A stretch of DNA of 64,000 nt from CAZHCA01 sp964530825 (lineage in GTDB: Bacteria > Bacteroidota > Bacteroidia > Chitinophagales > Saprospiraceae), in assembly GCA_964530825.1 (NCBI GenBank), contig CAZHCA010000004.1, positions 169,484 through 233,483 on the forward strand, written 5' to 3'. Below are positions 26,501 through 34,141 of the stretch, piece after piece; within the stretch, counting starts at the first letter, position 1, and each line of letters begins with the position of its first letter. Below the pieces are notes generated by a model. That model searched no databases and was not told the DNA's origin. It saw only the letters and a program-made list of their open reading frames with translations. A program made the position numbers and the translations under genes.

Positions 26501-26995
26501 ATGCAGTCTATGGGGTTCAAAAATCTACTATTATTTATTTGTTTAGCCGGCTTGATGCTGGCTTGTGATCCTGGAGATCCTACCATTACGGTAGAAGCAA
26601 CCCAGGCGGTGCCGGGCGATGAAGTTTGTGTTGCCGTCAGTGCTAAGCATCTGGGTGATATTCTGGGCATGCAATATACTGTATCCTGGGACGAAACGGT
26701 CTTGGAGTTTGTACGCACCGATAAGTACGGCTTGCCCAGTATGAGTGAGGCCAACTTCGGACGCCCGTCAATGTATCCGGAGCGCTTGACGTTTTCCTGG
26801 ATTGATCCCTCTTTGGCGGCCGTGGCCATCGAGGATGAGCAACGGCTGTTTTCGATTTGTTTTGAGGTGGTGGGCGAGCCGGGGACTTTTTCTGCTGTCA
26901 GTATTACCGACGACCCGACAGTAATTGAGGTGGTTGATTCTGATGAGAACATCATCGACATCATAACCGCGACGGGCGAAGTTAAAGTCAACTAA
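26501..26995 (+). CDS. Lipoprotein with a cohesin-like domain
   Basis: This is a 164-residue protein when started at ATG 26501; a second in-frame ATG at 26510 is possible and the longer frame starts at GTG. The N-terminus NLLLFICLAGLMLAC is a lipoprotein signal peptide with lipobox L-M-L-A-C. The mature part is a single beta-sandwich with cohesin features: VPGDEVCVAVSAKHLGDI, LGMQYTVSWDETVLEFV and the late LFSICFEVVGEPGTFS. Cohesin domains bind dockerin modules in cellulosome-type and other surface assemblies. A dockerin-like module is encoded in the secreted peroxidase at 54199-57099; pairing is conjecture. It is convergent with the WD40 gene, 5 bp away. Confidence 0.75.
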   Translation: MQSMGFKNLLLFICLAGLMLACDPGDPTITVEATQAVPGDEVCVAVSAKHLGDILGMQYTVSWDETVLEFVRTDKYGLPSMSEANFGRPSMYPERLTFSWIDPSLAAVAIEDEQRLFSICFEVVGEPGTFSAVSITDDPTVIEVVDSDENIIDIITATGEVKVN

Positions 26996-27000
26996 CCGGG

Positions 27001-27906
27001 TTATTGTACTGTCCAGATGATCAGGCTGCGATCGTCGCTAGCGCTCACCAACTGGTGTTCGTACCCGGTCCATAGCAAATTATTGACCGAATTGACATGG
27101 CCCTCATCCCGGACGGTTTCGAGCACTTTGAGCAGGCGGTAATCCTGGGCATCCCAGACTTTTATGGTCTTATCGCGGCTTGCCGTAGCCAGCCAGCGCC
27201 CCCCGGGTTGCACAGCAATGCTATTGACAGTAAACCAATGAGCGGGTTGTTCGGAAATCATGGAGGTCTTACTTTCCAGGTCCCACACGCGGAGGTGGGC
27301 ATCGCGTCCGCCGCTAAACAAGCGCTGATGGTCGGGATGATAACGTAGTGTAAACACCGACTTATCGTGGGCACCCCGGATGGTCTGTCGCAAGCTCAAG
27401 TCACGCGCGTCGAGGAGATAGATATTTCCGTCGCTGGCGCCGATGGCCAGTTCCAGTCGTAGGGGGCTGTAGTCGAGACAACGCAGACTGCGGTTGCTGA
27501 GCTGAAGGCTTTCCAAGGTTTTTCGCTCTTTAATCGACCAGCGGGTGAGCATGCCGTCACCGCCGGCGCTTAGTACGTACTGCTCGTCGAGTTGCAAAAG
27601 ATAAAAAACGCCGTTGGTATGGTGAGCAATATTGCGATTCTGCGCTTGGTCTTCCAGGTCGATCCAGTGGACGCCGCCATTCATATTACCGGCCACTACG
27701 GTATTCTGCTCGCGAACTTTGAGCAGTGAAAAAATCTGTGTTTCAACTTTGGCAATAAGCCTGCCGGGGTCGGGCGCCTGAAGGTCCCACCGGACGACCC
27801 ACCCATCGCCGGCTCCGGAGAGGAAATAGCGCGGATTCGATTCGCTACAGAGGTGGAAGATGGCTGCCCGGTGCCCGGTGAGTTGTGCTTTCTTCAGTAC
27901 ATTCAT
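27001..27906 (-). CDS. WD40-repeat beta-propeller protein
   Basis: The 301-residue protein is made almost entirely of WD40 repeats, about seven, enough for one complete propeller. Typical blade ends are GGDGMLTRWSI, SGGRDAHLRVWDL, TASRDKTIKVWDA and SASDDRSLIIWTV, with GH and D positions preserved in most blades. No signal peptide is seen, so it is probably cytosolic. WD40 propellers serve as protein-binding platforms; there is no enzymatic motif. Neighbours give no clear partner. Confidence 0.92.
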   Translation of the reverse strand: MNVLKKAQLTGHRAAIFHLCSESNPRYFLSGAGDGWVVRWDLQAPDPGRLIAKVETQIFSLLKVREQNTVVAGNMNGGVHWIDLEDQAQNRNIAHHTNGVFYLLQLDEQYVLSAGGDGMLTRWSIKERKTLESLQLSNRSLRCLDYSPLRLELAIGASDGNIYLLDARDLSLRQTIRGAHDKSVFTLRYHPDHQRLFSGGRDAHLRVWDLESKTSMISEQPAHWFTVNSIAVQPGGRWLATASRDKTIKVWDAQDYRLLKVLETVRDEGHVNSVNNLLWTGYEHQLVSASDDRSLIIWTVQ

Positions 27907-27992
27907 TAATTTACCCCGTCTTTTCTGTTCACCAAGGAAACAGGTGGCTTAGCAGTTGGTTTTGCCCAAAATGCTGAGCGCCCGATAATGCG

Positions 27993-28634
27993 ATGCCGAT
28001 AATTTATCATAAATTTTTACCCGATGAAGCGGAGCTGGGCCTCTGGCGCATTGAAGAGTCGGAGGAGTGGTTTCGCGAGCGTCTGCAGCTCCATCCCGAG
28101 GAAACCCAACAACTCAACAAGATTAAAGGGCGCCGGCGGATAGAATGGTTGGCGGTTCGTCAGCTGTTGCATGTGATGTCGCAACGAGAAGAACGCGCTC
28201 CCATTTTCAAGGATGACAGCGGAAAACCGCACATCATTGATACCCAACACCACATCTCCATCAGTCATTCGCGCAAGCTAGCGGCGGCAACGGCAGGGCT
28301 CACACCGGTTGGCGTAGACATTCAAAGGTTTGTAGAAAAAATTGAGCTGCTCGCCCCTCGGGTATTCTCCGGAGGGGAGATGGTGCGTTTGTCGGAGACC
28401 TACCGGTTAGAACACATGCATGTTCTGTGGGGTGCCAAGGAATGCTTGTACAAGGCGTACGGAAGGCGACAATTGGATTTCAGTGCCCATATTTTCATCC
28501 CGCCCTTTGCTTTCCATCCCGCAGGGGGTGAGATGGAAGGCTTGGTGCAAAAAGGCGGGGTGCGCCAGGTCTATGCAATCGATTATGAAATTTTCGGCGA
28601 CTATTTTTTGGTATCGGCCCGGCTTCAGGCTTGA
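27993..28634 (+). CDS. 4'-phosphopantetheinyl transferase, Sfp/Gsp type
   Basis: The 213-residue protein has the pseudo-dimeric Sfp layout. KGRRRIEWLAVRQLLHVM lies in the N-terminal half, HHISISHSRKLAAATAG ends that half, and the Mg-binding GVDIQRF follows. The WGAKECLYKAYGRRQLDFS motif (W-x-x-K-E-x-x-x-K) carries the catalytic Glu and Lys. It activates carrier proteins with phosphopantetheine. It is separate from the AcpS-like enzyme in the type III PKS operon, so the genome has at least two PPTases. It overlaps the convergent membrane-protein gene by 10 bp at their 3' ends. Confidence 0.92.
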   Translation: MPIIYHKFLPDEAELGLWRIEESEEWFRERLQLHPEETQQLNKIKGRRRIEWLAVRQLLHVMSQREERAPIFKDDSGKPHIIDTQHHISISHSRKLAAATAGLTPVGVDIQRFVEKIELLAPRVFSGGEMVRLSETYRLEHMHVLWGAKECLYKAYGRRQLDFSAHIFIPPFAFHPAGGEMEGLVQKGGVRQVYAIDYEIFGDYFLVSARLQA

Positions 28635-29473
28635 GCAACGGTTGTTTGCGGTCCTTTTTCACTTCCTTCACTGCGAAGATGTAAATCGGCAATCTCGTAC
28701 ATAGTAATTGTGACAGCAACAGCGGATAGGAAAGGCCCGATAATGGTACCTGCTACCGGAACAAAGAAGATCAACTGCAGGAATAATCCGGCGGCGATCG
28801 CTACGCCGATGTATTTGCGGGTATATTTAACGCTATCTTTGATCGTCAGGTCAAATTGTTCATTGTAATTGTCTACTACGGCGAGTCCTAAAAAATAGGA
28901 TTGGACTGCAAAAGCCAGACTGGATTCCAGGAATCCCAGAAATCCAAAGATACTAAACAGCGTTCCCAGCAATACTTGCACCATCAGGAGCTCCATGACC
29001 CAGGAGCGAATGGCTACCTTAATCATGCGGATCTGGGCCCTTACGAAGCCCTTAAAGCTGGCGTCGGATGCTTCGCTAGTAAGAATTTCCAGGGTGCGCC
29101 GGCTTACGTGAAAGATAATAATTTCCAGTAGGATGATCATTACGTATTTCATGCCGCTGGAAAACAGAAATTTAAATTCCTTTTCAAATACATCTCTGGC
29201 CAACGCAGACATGCCAACGATCATATCTTCCGGTTCTTCTATCTGCAGGGTATTGATCCAGTCGATGAAAATATCAATGAACTTAAGCCCGGCGATAAGG
29301 GCTACCAAGATCAGGAGTTTGCTTACCCAGCCGTACCGATAGAAACCCTCCCAGATCCGGTGTTCCCGGATGAAGGAAATACAAGACCAGTGTTTGCGCA
29401 GGCAATGCCAGAACTGTTCCCCGTAGACTTCTACCTGTTGGGTAATCGATCGGGCACGAACTTTCAAATCCAT
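28625..29473 (-). CDS. EI24-like integral membrane protein
   Basis: The 282-residue protein has several hydrophobic segments (about 53-70, 108-125, 160-185, 190-205, 232-265). Two are broken by helix-loop-helix elements (SVKYTRKYIGVAIAAGLFLQ, FFVPVAGTIIGPFLSAVAVT) in the manner of the EI24/CysZ family; the VPVAGTIIGPFL segment is the best match. In that family CysZ imports sulfate, but other members are uncharacterised. The N-terminus is cytosolic and basic. Assignment to the family is by pattern and is not certain. Confidence 0.7.
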   Translation of the reverse strand: MDLKVRARSITQQVEVYGEQFWHCLRKHWSCISFIREHRIWEGFYRYGWVSKLLILVALIAGLKFIDIFIDWINTLQIEEPEDMIVGMSALARDVFEKEFKFLFSSGMKYVMIILLEIIIFHVSRRTLEILTSEASDASFKGFVRAQIRMIKVAIRSWVMELLMVQVLLGTLFSIFGFLGFLESSLAFAVQSYFLGLAVVDNYNEQFDLTIKDSVKYTRKYIGVAIAAGLFLQLIFFVPVAGTIIGPFLSAVAVTITMYEIADLHLRSEGSEKGPQTTVAQA

Positions 29474-29597
29474 AGGACTAGCGGGTAGGTTATTGAATTA
29501 CTTATTCATAATGTAGAAAATCTTTTCGAACAGCGAAATAAATTCTACAAGCCCCAACTGGTATCTGATGGGGTTGCATCCTGCTTCGATTAAGCGT

Positions 29598-29611
29598 TTT
29601 AAACGTTTAAA
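29598..29611. promoter_or_regulatory. 14-bp perfect palindrome, candidate operator
   Basis: The palindrome TTTAAACGTTTAAA lies between the divergent EI24-like gene and ssb, 133 bp before the ssb start. Its central AAACGTTT resembles LacI-family operator cores, but AT-rich palindromes also arise by chance. No regulator is encoded next to it. Confidence 0.3.
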
Positions 29612-29743
29612 CACGGTTCAAGGTCTTGCTTATATATTGCCGGTCGACTAATTTGCCGATAACTGCTTGACCCTTCTGCCAAGGCGCCTGCCACTTCTGT
29701 TTTTTGAAAGGCTAATATTTTGCTAGATTAAAAAAGAAGTCTT

Positions 29744-30076
29744 ATGAGTGCAAATCAATTACGTAACAGCGTACAGCTGATCGGCCATCTGGGGCACGAT
29801 CCGGAATTCAAGAAGGTCAGTGGCGATCGTTCCATCGCCAAATTTTCCCTTGCAACCAATGAGCGATATAAAAACCGGGAGGGCGAAACGGTCACTGAAA
29901 CCCAGTGGCATAATTGCGTGGCTTGGGGCAAAACAGCCGACCTGGTCCAGCAGCTCTGTAAGAAGGGACAGGAAATGGTCGTGCGTGGGAAATTGGTCCA
30001 TCGAAATTACGACGACAAAGACGGCAATAAAAAATACGTAAGTGAGATCGTCATCGAAGATTTTGTACTGGTGTAG
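29744..30076 (+). CDS. ssb: Single-stranded DNA-binding protein
   Basis: The 110-residue protein is one OB fold: LRNSVQLIGHLGHDPEFKKV, FSLATNERYKNREGE, TQWHNCVAWGKTADLVQQL, KKGQEMVVRGKLVHRNYDD. These match the SSB core, including the tryptophan used in ssDNA stacking. It ends right after the OB fold, without the long linker and acidic tip (DDDIPF-type) that recruits partner proteins in E. coli SSB. This suggests a secondary or specialised SSB, though short SSBs are common in Bacteroidota. Confidence 0.93.
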   Translation: MSANQLRNSVQLIGHLGHDPEFKKVSGDRSIAKFSLATNERYKNREGETVTETQWHNCVAWGKTADLVQQLCKKGQEMVVRGKLVHRNYDDKDGNKKYVSEIVIEDFVLV

Positions 30077-30101
30077 CCATATTTGTCCTTCTATACCCCA
30101 C

Positions 30102-30149
30102 CAGGAAGGACGCAACCGGGGTGCTCAGCGCGCTTCCGGTTGTTTCCTG
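30102..30149 (+). terminator. Two-step hairpin after ssb
   Basis: An outer stem CAGGAA/TTCCTG and an inner stem CAACCGG/CCGGTTG flank a GC-rich loop, starting 25 bp after the ssb stop. A T-rich stretch (CTTTTTCTT) follows about 10 bp later. This is consistent with a terminator, although the T-tract is not immediately adjacent. Confidence 0.4.
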
Positions 30150-30235
30150 ATGGCCGGACTTTTTCTTCCCTTGCCGGCCCTGGGTAAACTATATTTTTTG
30201 GGAGATGTAATTATTTTGTATCATTTTATATTTCC

Positions 30236-31666
30236 ATGGTAACTCTCCAGAAGACTGCGGATCTGCTTCCTCTCCTAAAGACATTTGAAGGGTTTTCTGA
30301 CGTACCTGGAACGGCCTTGCAATGGCTGATTGACAAATCAGATTACGTGCGCTACGATGAGGGTACGATCTTCAAACCGGGTGATCCCATTGATCACATG
30401 CTAGTCATCATTAAAGGTAGGTATGTGGTTAAATCTGGCGATACCGGAACGATGCGCGAGTTAGGGGTATACCATGCGGGTTTCGTCACCGGCGTCCTTC
30501 CTTTTTCCCGCATGACACAGGCAGGTGCTTTCGGTGTAATCTTAGAACCCTGTTCGGTCCTGCAACTGCACCGCGATTATTTCGTCGAAATGACTAACGT
30601 GTGTTATGACCTGACCCGTAATCTGGTGGCCATGATGTCTAACCGCATCCGGGAATTTTCCCAGATGCGTTTTTACAATGAAAAATTGATGGCCCTGGGT
30701 AAAATGTCGGCTGGGTTAGCCCACGAGCTTAACAACCCTGCCTCGGCTATGGTACGGAGTGCCGAAGACTTGTACAAAAAGCTGCACCAGACGCCCGAGA
30801 AGTTCAAATCGGTCATCATGATGGACATAACGCCAGAGCAAACCGATGAGATTAACGCCATATTATTCGAAAAGATCCGCAAGGCCGATGAGCTGAACCT
30901 GACGATGTTGGAGCGGGAAGAGCGCTACGACGACCTGCTCGACTGGCTGCATGAATACGGCATTGAAGGTTCTGAAGATATTGCCGAAACTTTCGTTGAT
31001 TTCGGCTGGGTGCCTGGAGAATTGGATCGAATTGCCGCTATTCTGCAAAAGGAGGATATCGCAACTATTTTATGGTGGCTCGAAAGTACGATGGACCTTG
31101 AGCGGTTGGTCAACGAAATCCGCGAGTCGGCCACCCGGGTGTCCAGCTTGGTCAAATCGGTCAAAAACTACTCCCACATGGACCGAGGAAGCGGGCGCGA
31201 GCCGGCCGACATCCACGACGGCTTGCGCAATACCCTAATGATGCTCAAGTTTAAGCTTAAGCAGAAAAATGTACAGCTCGACAAACAATTTGATAGCACG
31301 TTACCCAAATTTCCAGCTGTCGTCAGTGATTTGAATCAAGTATGGACGAACCTACTTGTCAATGCTATTGATGCCATTGCCGACGGCGGAAAAATTGAGG
31401 TGCGCACCTCGCGTGACCGCGAATACATCTGCGTCGACATTACCGATAATGGTTCGGGCATTCCGGAGGCGTTGCAAACCCGGATTTTCGAACCGTTTTT
31501 TACCACGAAAAAGCCGGGCGAGGGCACCGGTATGGGACTCGATATTACCAAGCGCATTATCGATCGACACGGTGGCACCATTGCAGTAGACTCGGAGCCT
31601 GGACGCACGACGTTTCGGGTGTGCTTTCCACTGGAAGAGGCTATCGTGCCGCTAGAACAACAATAA
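30236..31666 (+). CDS. Histidine kinase with N-terminal cyclic-nucleotide-binding-like sensor domain
   Basis: The 476-residue soluble kinase lacks membrane helices. Residues about 15-140 form a cNMP-binding/Crp-like beta-roll (YDEGTIFKPGDPIDHMLVII, IKGRYVVKSGD). The dimerisation/phosphoacceptor domain holds H163 in GKMSAGLAHELNNPASAMVR. The catalytic ATPase domain has an N-box WTNLLVNAIDAIADGG, G1 DNGSGIPEAL, F-box FEPFFTTK and G2 GTGMGLDITKRI. Some 80 residues between the H-box and the helix leading to the ATPase domain form an extra charged helical segment. The partner regulator is next door (51 bp downstream). The ligand of the sensor domain is unknown, and the Glu/Arg of true cAMP sites is not obvious. 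Confidence 0.92.
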   Translation: MVTLQKTADLLPLLKTFEGFSDVPGTALQWLIDKSDYVRYDEGTIFKPGDPIDHMLVIIKGRYVVKSGDTGTMRELGVYHAGFVTGVLPFSRMTQAGAFGVILEPCSVLQLHRDYFVEMTNVCYDLTRNLVAMMSNRIREFSQMRFYNEKLMALGKMSAGLAHELNNPASAMVRSAEDLYKKLHQTPEKFKSVIMMDITPEQTDEINAILFEKIRKADELNLTMLEREERYDDLLDWLHEYGIEGSEDIAETFVDFGWVPGELDRIAAILQKEDIATILWWLESTMDLERLVNEIRESATRVSSLVKSVKNYSHMDRGSGREPADIHDGLRNTLMMLKFKLKQKNVQLDKQFDSTLPKFPAVVSDLNQVWTNLLVNAIDAIADGGKIEVRTSRDREYICVDITDNGSGIPEALQTRIFEPFFTTKKPGEGTGMGLDITKRIIDRHGGTIAVDSEPGRTTFRVCFPLEEAIVPLEQQ

Positions 31667-31716
31667 ATTTTGCGGCTGCTGTAAATACTGAATATACCTA
31701 ATTCACGCACCCACTC

Positions 31717-33390
31717 ATGGCTGAAGACCGTAAACCAATCATCTTTTCCGTCGACGACGATCCGCAAGTCATACGATCCATCAAACGGGACTTGCGCCAG
31801 GCTTATAAAGAAGACTATCGCATTTTGAGCACCGCCTCTGCCAAAGAAGCCCTTGAGGCGCTGGAGGAGCTCAAAAAAAAGGAAGAGGAAGTAGCCTTAT
31901 TCCTTTCCGACCAGCGCATGCCTGAGATGCTGGGTGTCGATTTTCTGGAACGCGCACAGCAGTTTTTTCCCAAAGCCAAGCGGGTTTTGCTCACGGCTTA
32001 TTCGGATATAGATGCTGCCATCCGGGCCATCAATGACGTTCAACTCGATTACTATTTGCTCAAACCCTGGGACCCGCCGAAAGAGAAGCTATATCCCGTA
32101 CTCAATGACCTGCTCGACGAGTGGCTGGCAAGCTACAAACCTAAGTTTCGTGGGATTCGGGTGCTGGGATATCAGTATTCTCCAAAATCCCATGAGGTCA
32201 AAGATTTTCTCTCGGGGCACCTTTTGCCCTACCAGTATATCAACGTAGAGGGCGACCCAGATGCAGCCAAACTCCTAGAGCTACATCAGTTGCAGACCGA
32301 TGATTTGCCGGCCATCTTTTTTGAGGATGGCGCGGTACTCAAAGATCCATCCGTACAGGAGTTGGCGAAACGCATTGGCTTGAATCCCAATGCGCAGTCT
32401 GAATTGTACGACGTAGTTATTATCGGCGCCGGCCCTGCCGGTTTGGCTGCCGCTGTCTACGGCGGTTCGGAAGGCCTAAAGACCCTACTAGTGGAAAAAA
32501 GGGCACCGGGTGGGCAGGCAGGGACTAGCTCCCGTATCGAGAACTATCTCGGCTTCCCTAAAGGTCTGAGCGGTGGTGAATTGACCAGGAGGGCCCTGAC
32601 CCAGGCCGAGCGATTCGGTGCCGAGTTCCTCACCCCTCAGGAGGTTACGGGCCTGCGGGTTAACGGTCACTACAAGGAATTATTGTTGCATGACGGCGCC
32701 TCGATCAATACCCGCAGTGTGGTCATTACTTCCGGGGTGCAGTACCGGCGGCATCCGGCACCCGGAGTGGATGATTTTACCGGTGCAGGGGTATACTACG
32801 GTGCGGCTACCACCGAGGCGCAAACCTGCCGTAATCAAGAGGTATACATTGTAGGCGGCGGTAACTCTGCCGGGCAGGGCGCCGTATACTTATCGCAGTA
32901 TGCGAAGCAGGTCAACATTTTGATCCGCAGACCGGATCTTTCCTCTAGCATGTCTTCCTATCTTATTGACCAGATAGAAGGTATCGATAATATTGCCGTA
33001 TACGGCCGGCGTGAGGTTATCGAGGCTATGGGCAGCAACCGGTTGGAATGTCTGGTGATCCGAAACATGGATGATGATTCGACCTACCAGGTAGCCGCCG
33101 CCGCATTGTTTGTTTTCATCGGTGCCCGTCCGTCGACCGACTGGATTGCCGATGTTCTGATGCACGATCGCAAGGGGTTTCTGATCACCGGGAGGGATTT
33201 GTTGCAGCAAACCGATTTTGCCAAAATCTGGAAAGAAGAGCGCGATCCTTATTTCCTGGAAACATCCATTCCAGGCGTATTGGCTGCTGGTGATGTGCGT
33301 TCCGGCGCCATGAACCGCGTAGCTTCAGCGGTCGGAGAGGGAGCAATGGCGATCAAGTTTGTACACGAATACCTGTCTAAAGCACATTAA
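31717..33390 (+). CDS. Response regulator fused to thioredoxin-reductase-like flavoprotein
   Basis: The 557-residue protein has three parts. Residues 1-125 are a receiver domain with the acidic pocket SVDDDPQ, phospho-acceptor D65 (LFLSDQRMPEM) and Lys in LLKPWDPP. Residues about 140-225 resemble a glutaredoxin/thioredoxin-like fold (IRVLGYQYSPKSHEVKDFLS, LPAIFFEDGAVLKDPS), but the active-site cysteines are replaced (Y-S-P-K). Residues about 230-550 are a TrxR-like FAD/NAD domain: VVIIGAGPAGLAAAVYGGSE, APGGQAGTSSRIENYLGFP, VYIVGGGNSAGQGAVYLSQ and LAAGDVR. The redox-active C-x-x-C normally in the NADPH domain is absent (YYGAATTEAQTC). The domain order is known in databases as a fused regulator/reductase. 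The output reaction is unknown; it is paired with the kinase upstream. Confidence 0.9.
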   Translation: MAEDRKPIIFSVDDDPQVIRSIKRDLRQAYKEDYRILSTASAKEALEALEELKKKEEEVALFLSDQRMPEMLGVDFLERAQQFFPKAKRVLLTAYSDIDAAIRAINDVQLDYYLLKPWDPPKEKLYPVLNDLLDEWLASYKPKFRGIRVLGYQYSPKSHEVKDFLSGHLLPYQYINVEGDPDAAKLLELHQLQTDDLPAIFFEDGAVLKDPSVQELAKRIGLNPNAQSELYDVVIIGAGPAGLAAAVYGGSEGLKTLLVEKRAPGGQAGTSSRIENYLGFPKGLSGGELTRRALTQAERFGAEFLTPQEVTGLRVNGHYKELLLHDGASINTRSVVITSGVQYRRHPAPGVDDFTGAGVYYGAATTEAQTCRNQEVYIVGGGNSAGQGAVYLSQYAKQVNILIRRPDLSSSMSSYLIDQIEGIDNIAVYGRREVIEAMGSNRLECLVIRNMDDDSTYQVAAAALFVFIGARPSTDWIADVLMHDRKGFLITGRDLLQQTDFAKIWKEERDPYFLETSIPGVLAAGDVRSGAMNRVASAVGEGAMAIKFVHEYLSKAH

Positions 33391-33465
33391 TCGATTGCAA
33401 CCTTATCCATTCAAGGCATGTCCTTAAGCATGATCATCACATTATTGACCTTTCAAAAAACAACT

Positions 33466-34116
33466 ATGAAAGCAATATATTGGCTCCTACTGCTGGCGCT
33501 TCTAACCAACGGAGCTGCTGCCCAGCCGGGCATCACTGGAAAAGGTCCGGTAGTGGAAGAGACTATTGAGTTGCCTCCCTTTGAATCGATCGGACTAGCG
33601 ATTGAAGCCAAGGTGTTTCTCCGCCAAGGCAAGCAGCAAAAAGTACGCATCAAGGCGCAAAAAAATATTATCGACAACATCGAGCAAAAAGTTAAGGATA
33701 ATGCATGGGGCATCAGCTTTAAGGAAGAAGCACGCCGGTACGATCCTGTTGAAATTTACGTCACGATGGCTGATATCCGGAACCTTTCCGTAGCCGGTTC
33801 TGGGTCCATTATTTGTGCCGAAGCATTTAGCGAGCTGAGGCAGCTCGATCTGGCCATAGGGGGTTCCGGCAAGATCGAAATGCTAGGTGATGCGGGTCGT
33901 ATGAAGATATCGCTGGCCGGGAGCGGCGTCTTTGCAGGAGCGGATCTGAAAACCCAGCAGGCAGAGGTCAATGTCGCGGGATCCGGCACAGCGGAGGTGC
34001 ACGCAGAAGAGCAGCTCAAGGTCTCGATTGCCGGATCGGGAGATGTGTATTACTACGGTTCCCCTCGGGTAGAGTCTTCAATTGCCGGATCGGGTAAGGT
34101 GCGGGCACGTCAGTGA
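33466..34116 (+). CDS. Exported head-GIN (DUF2807) domain protein
   Basis: This is a 216-residue protein when started at ATG 33466, directly before a signal peptide (KAIYWLLLLALLTNGAAAQ); the longer frame adds 16 unrelated residues. The mature part is a right-handed beta-solenoid of the head-GIN type: FESIGLAIEAKVFLRQGKQQ, MADIRNLSVAGSGSIICAE, and then repeated I-A-G-S-G units (LDLAIGGSGKIEML, ISLAGSGVFAGAD, VNVAGSGTAEVHAE, VSIAGSGDVYYYG). Such proteins are very common in Bacteroidota and presumably periplasmic or outer-membrane-facing, with no established enzymatic role. Confidence 0.93.
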   Translation: MKAIYWLLLLALLTNGAAAQPGITGKGPVVEETIELPPFESIGLAIEAKVFLRQGKQQKVRIKAQKNIIDNIEQKVKDNAWGISFKEEARRYDPVEIYVTMADIRNLSVAGSGSIICAEAFSELRQLDLAIGGSGKIEMLGDAGRMKISLAGSGVFAGADLKTQQAEVNVAGSGTAEVHAEEQLKVSIAGSGDVYYYGSPRVESSIAGSGKVRARQ

Positions 34117-34141
34117 GTCTTGTTGCATCGGGCCTTTTCCA

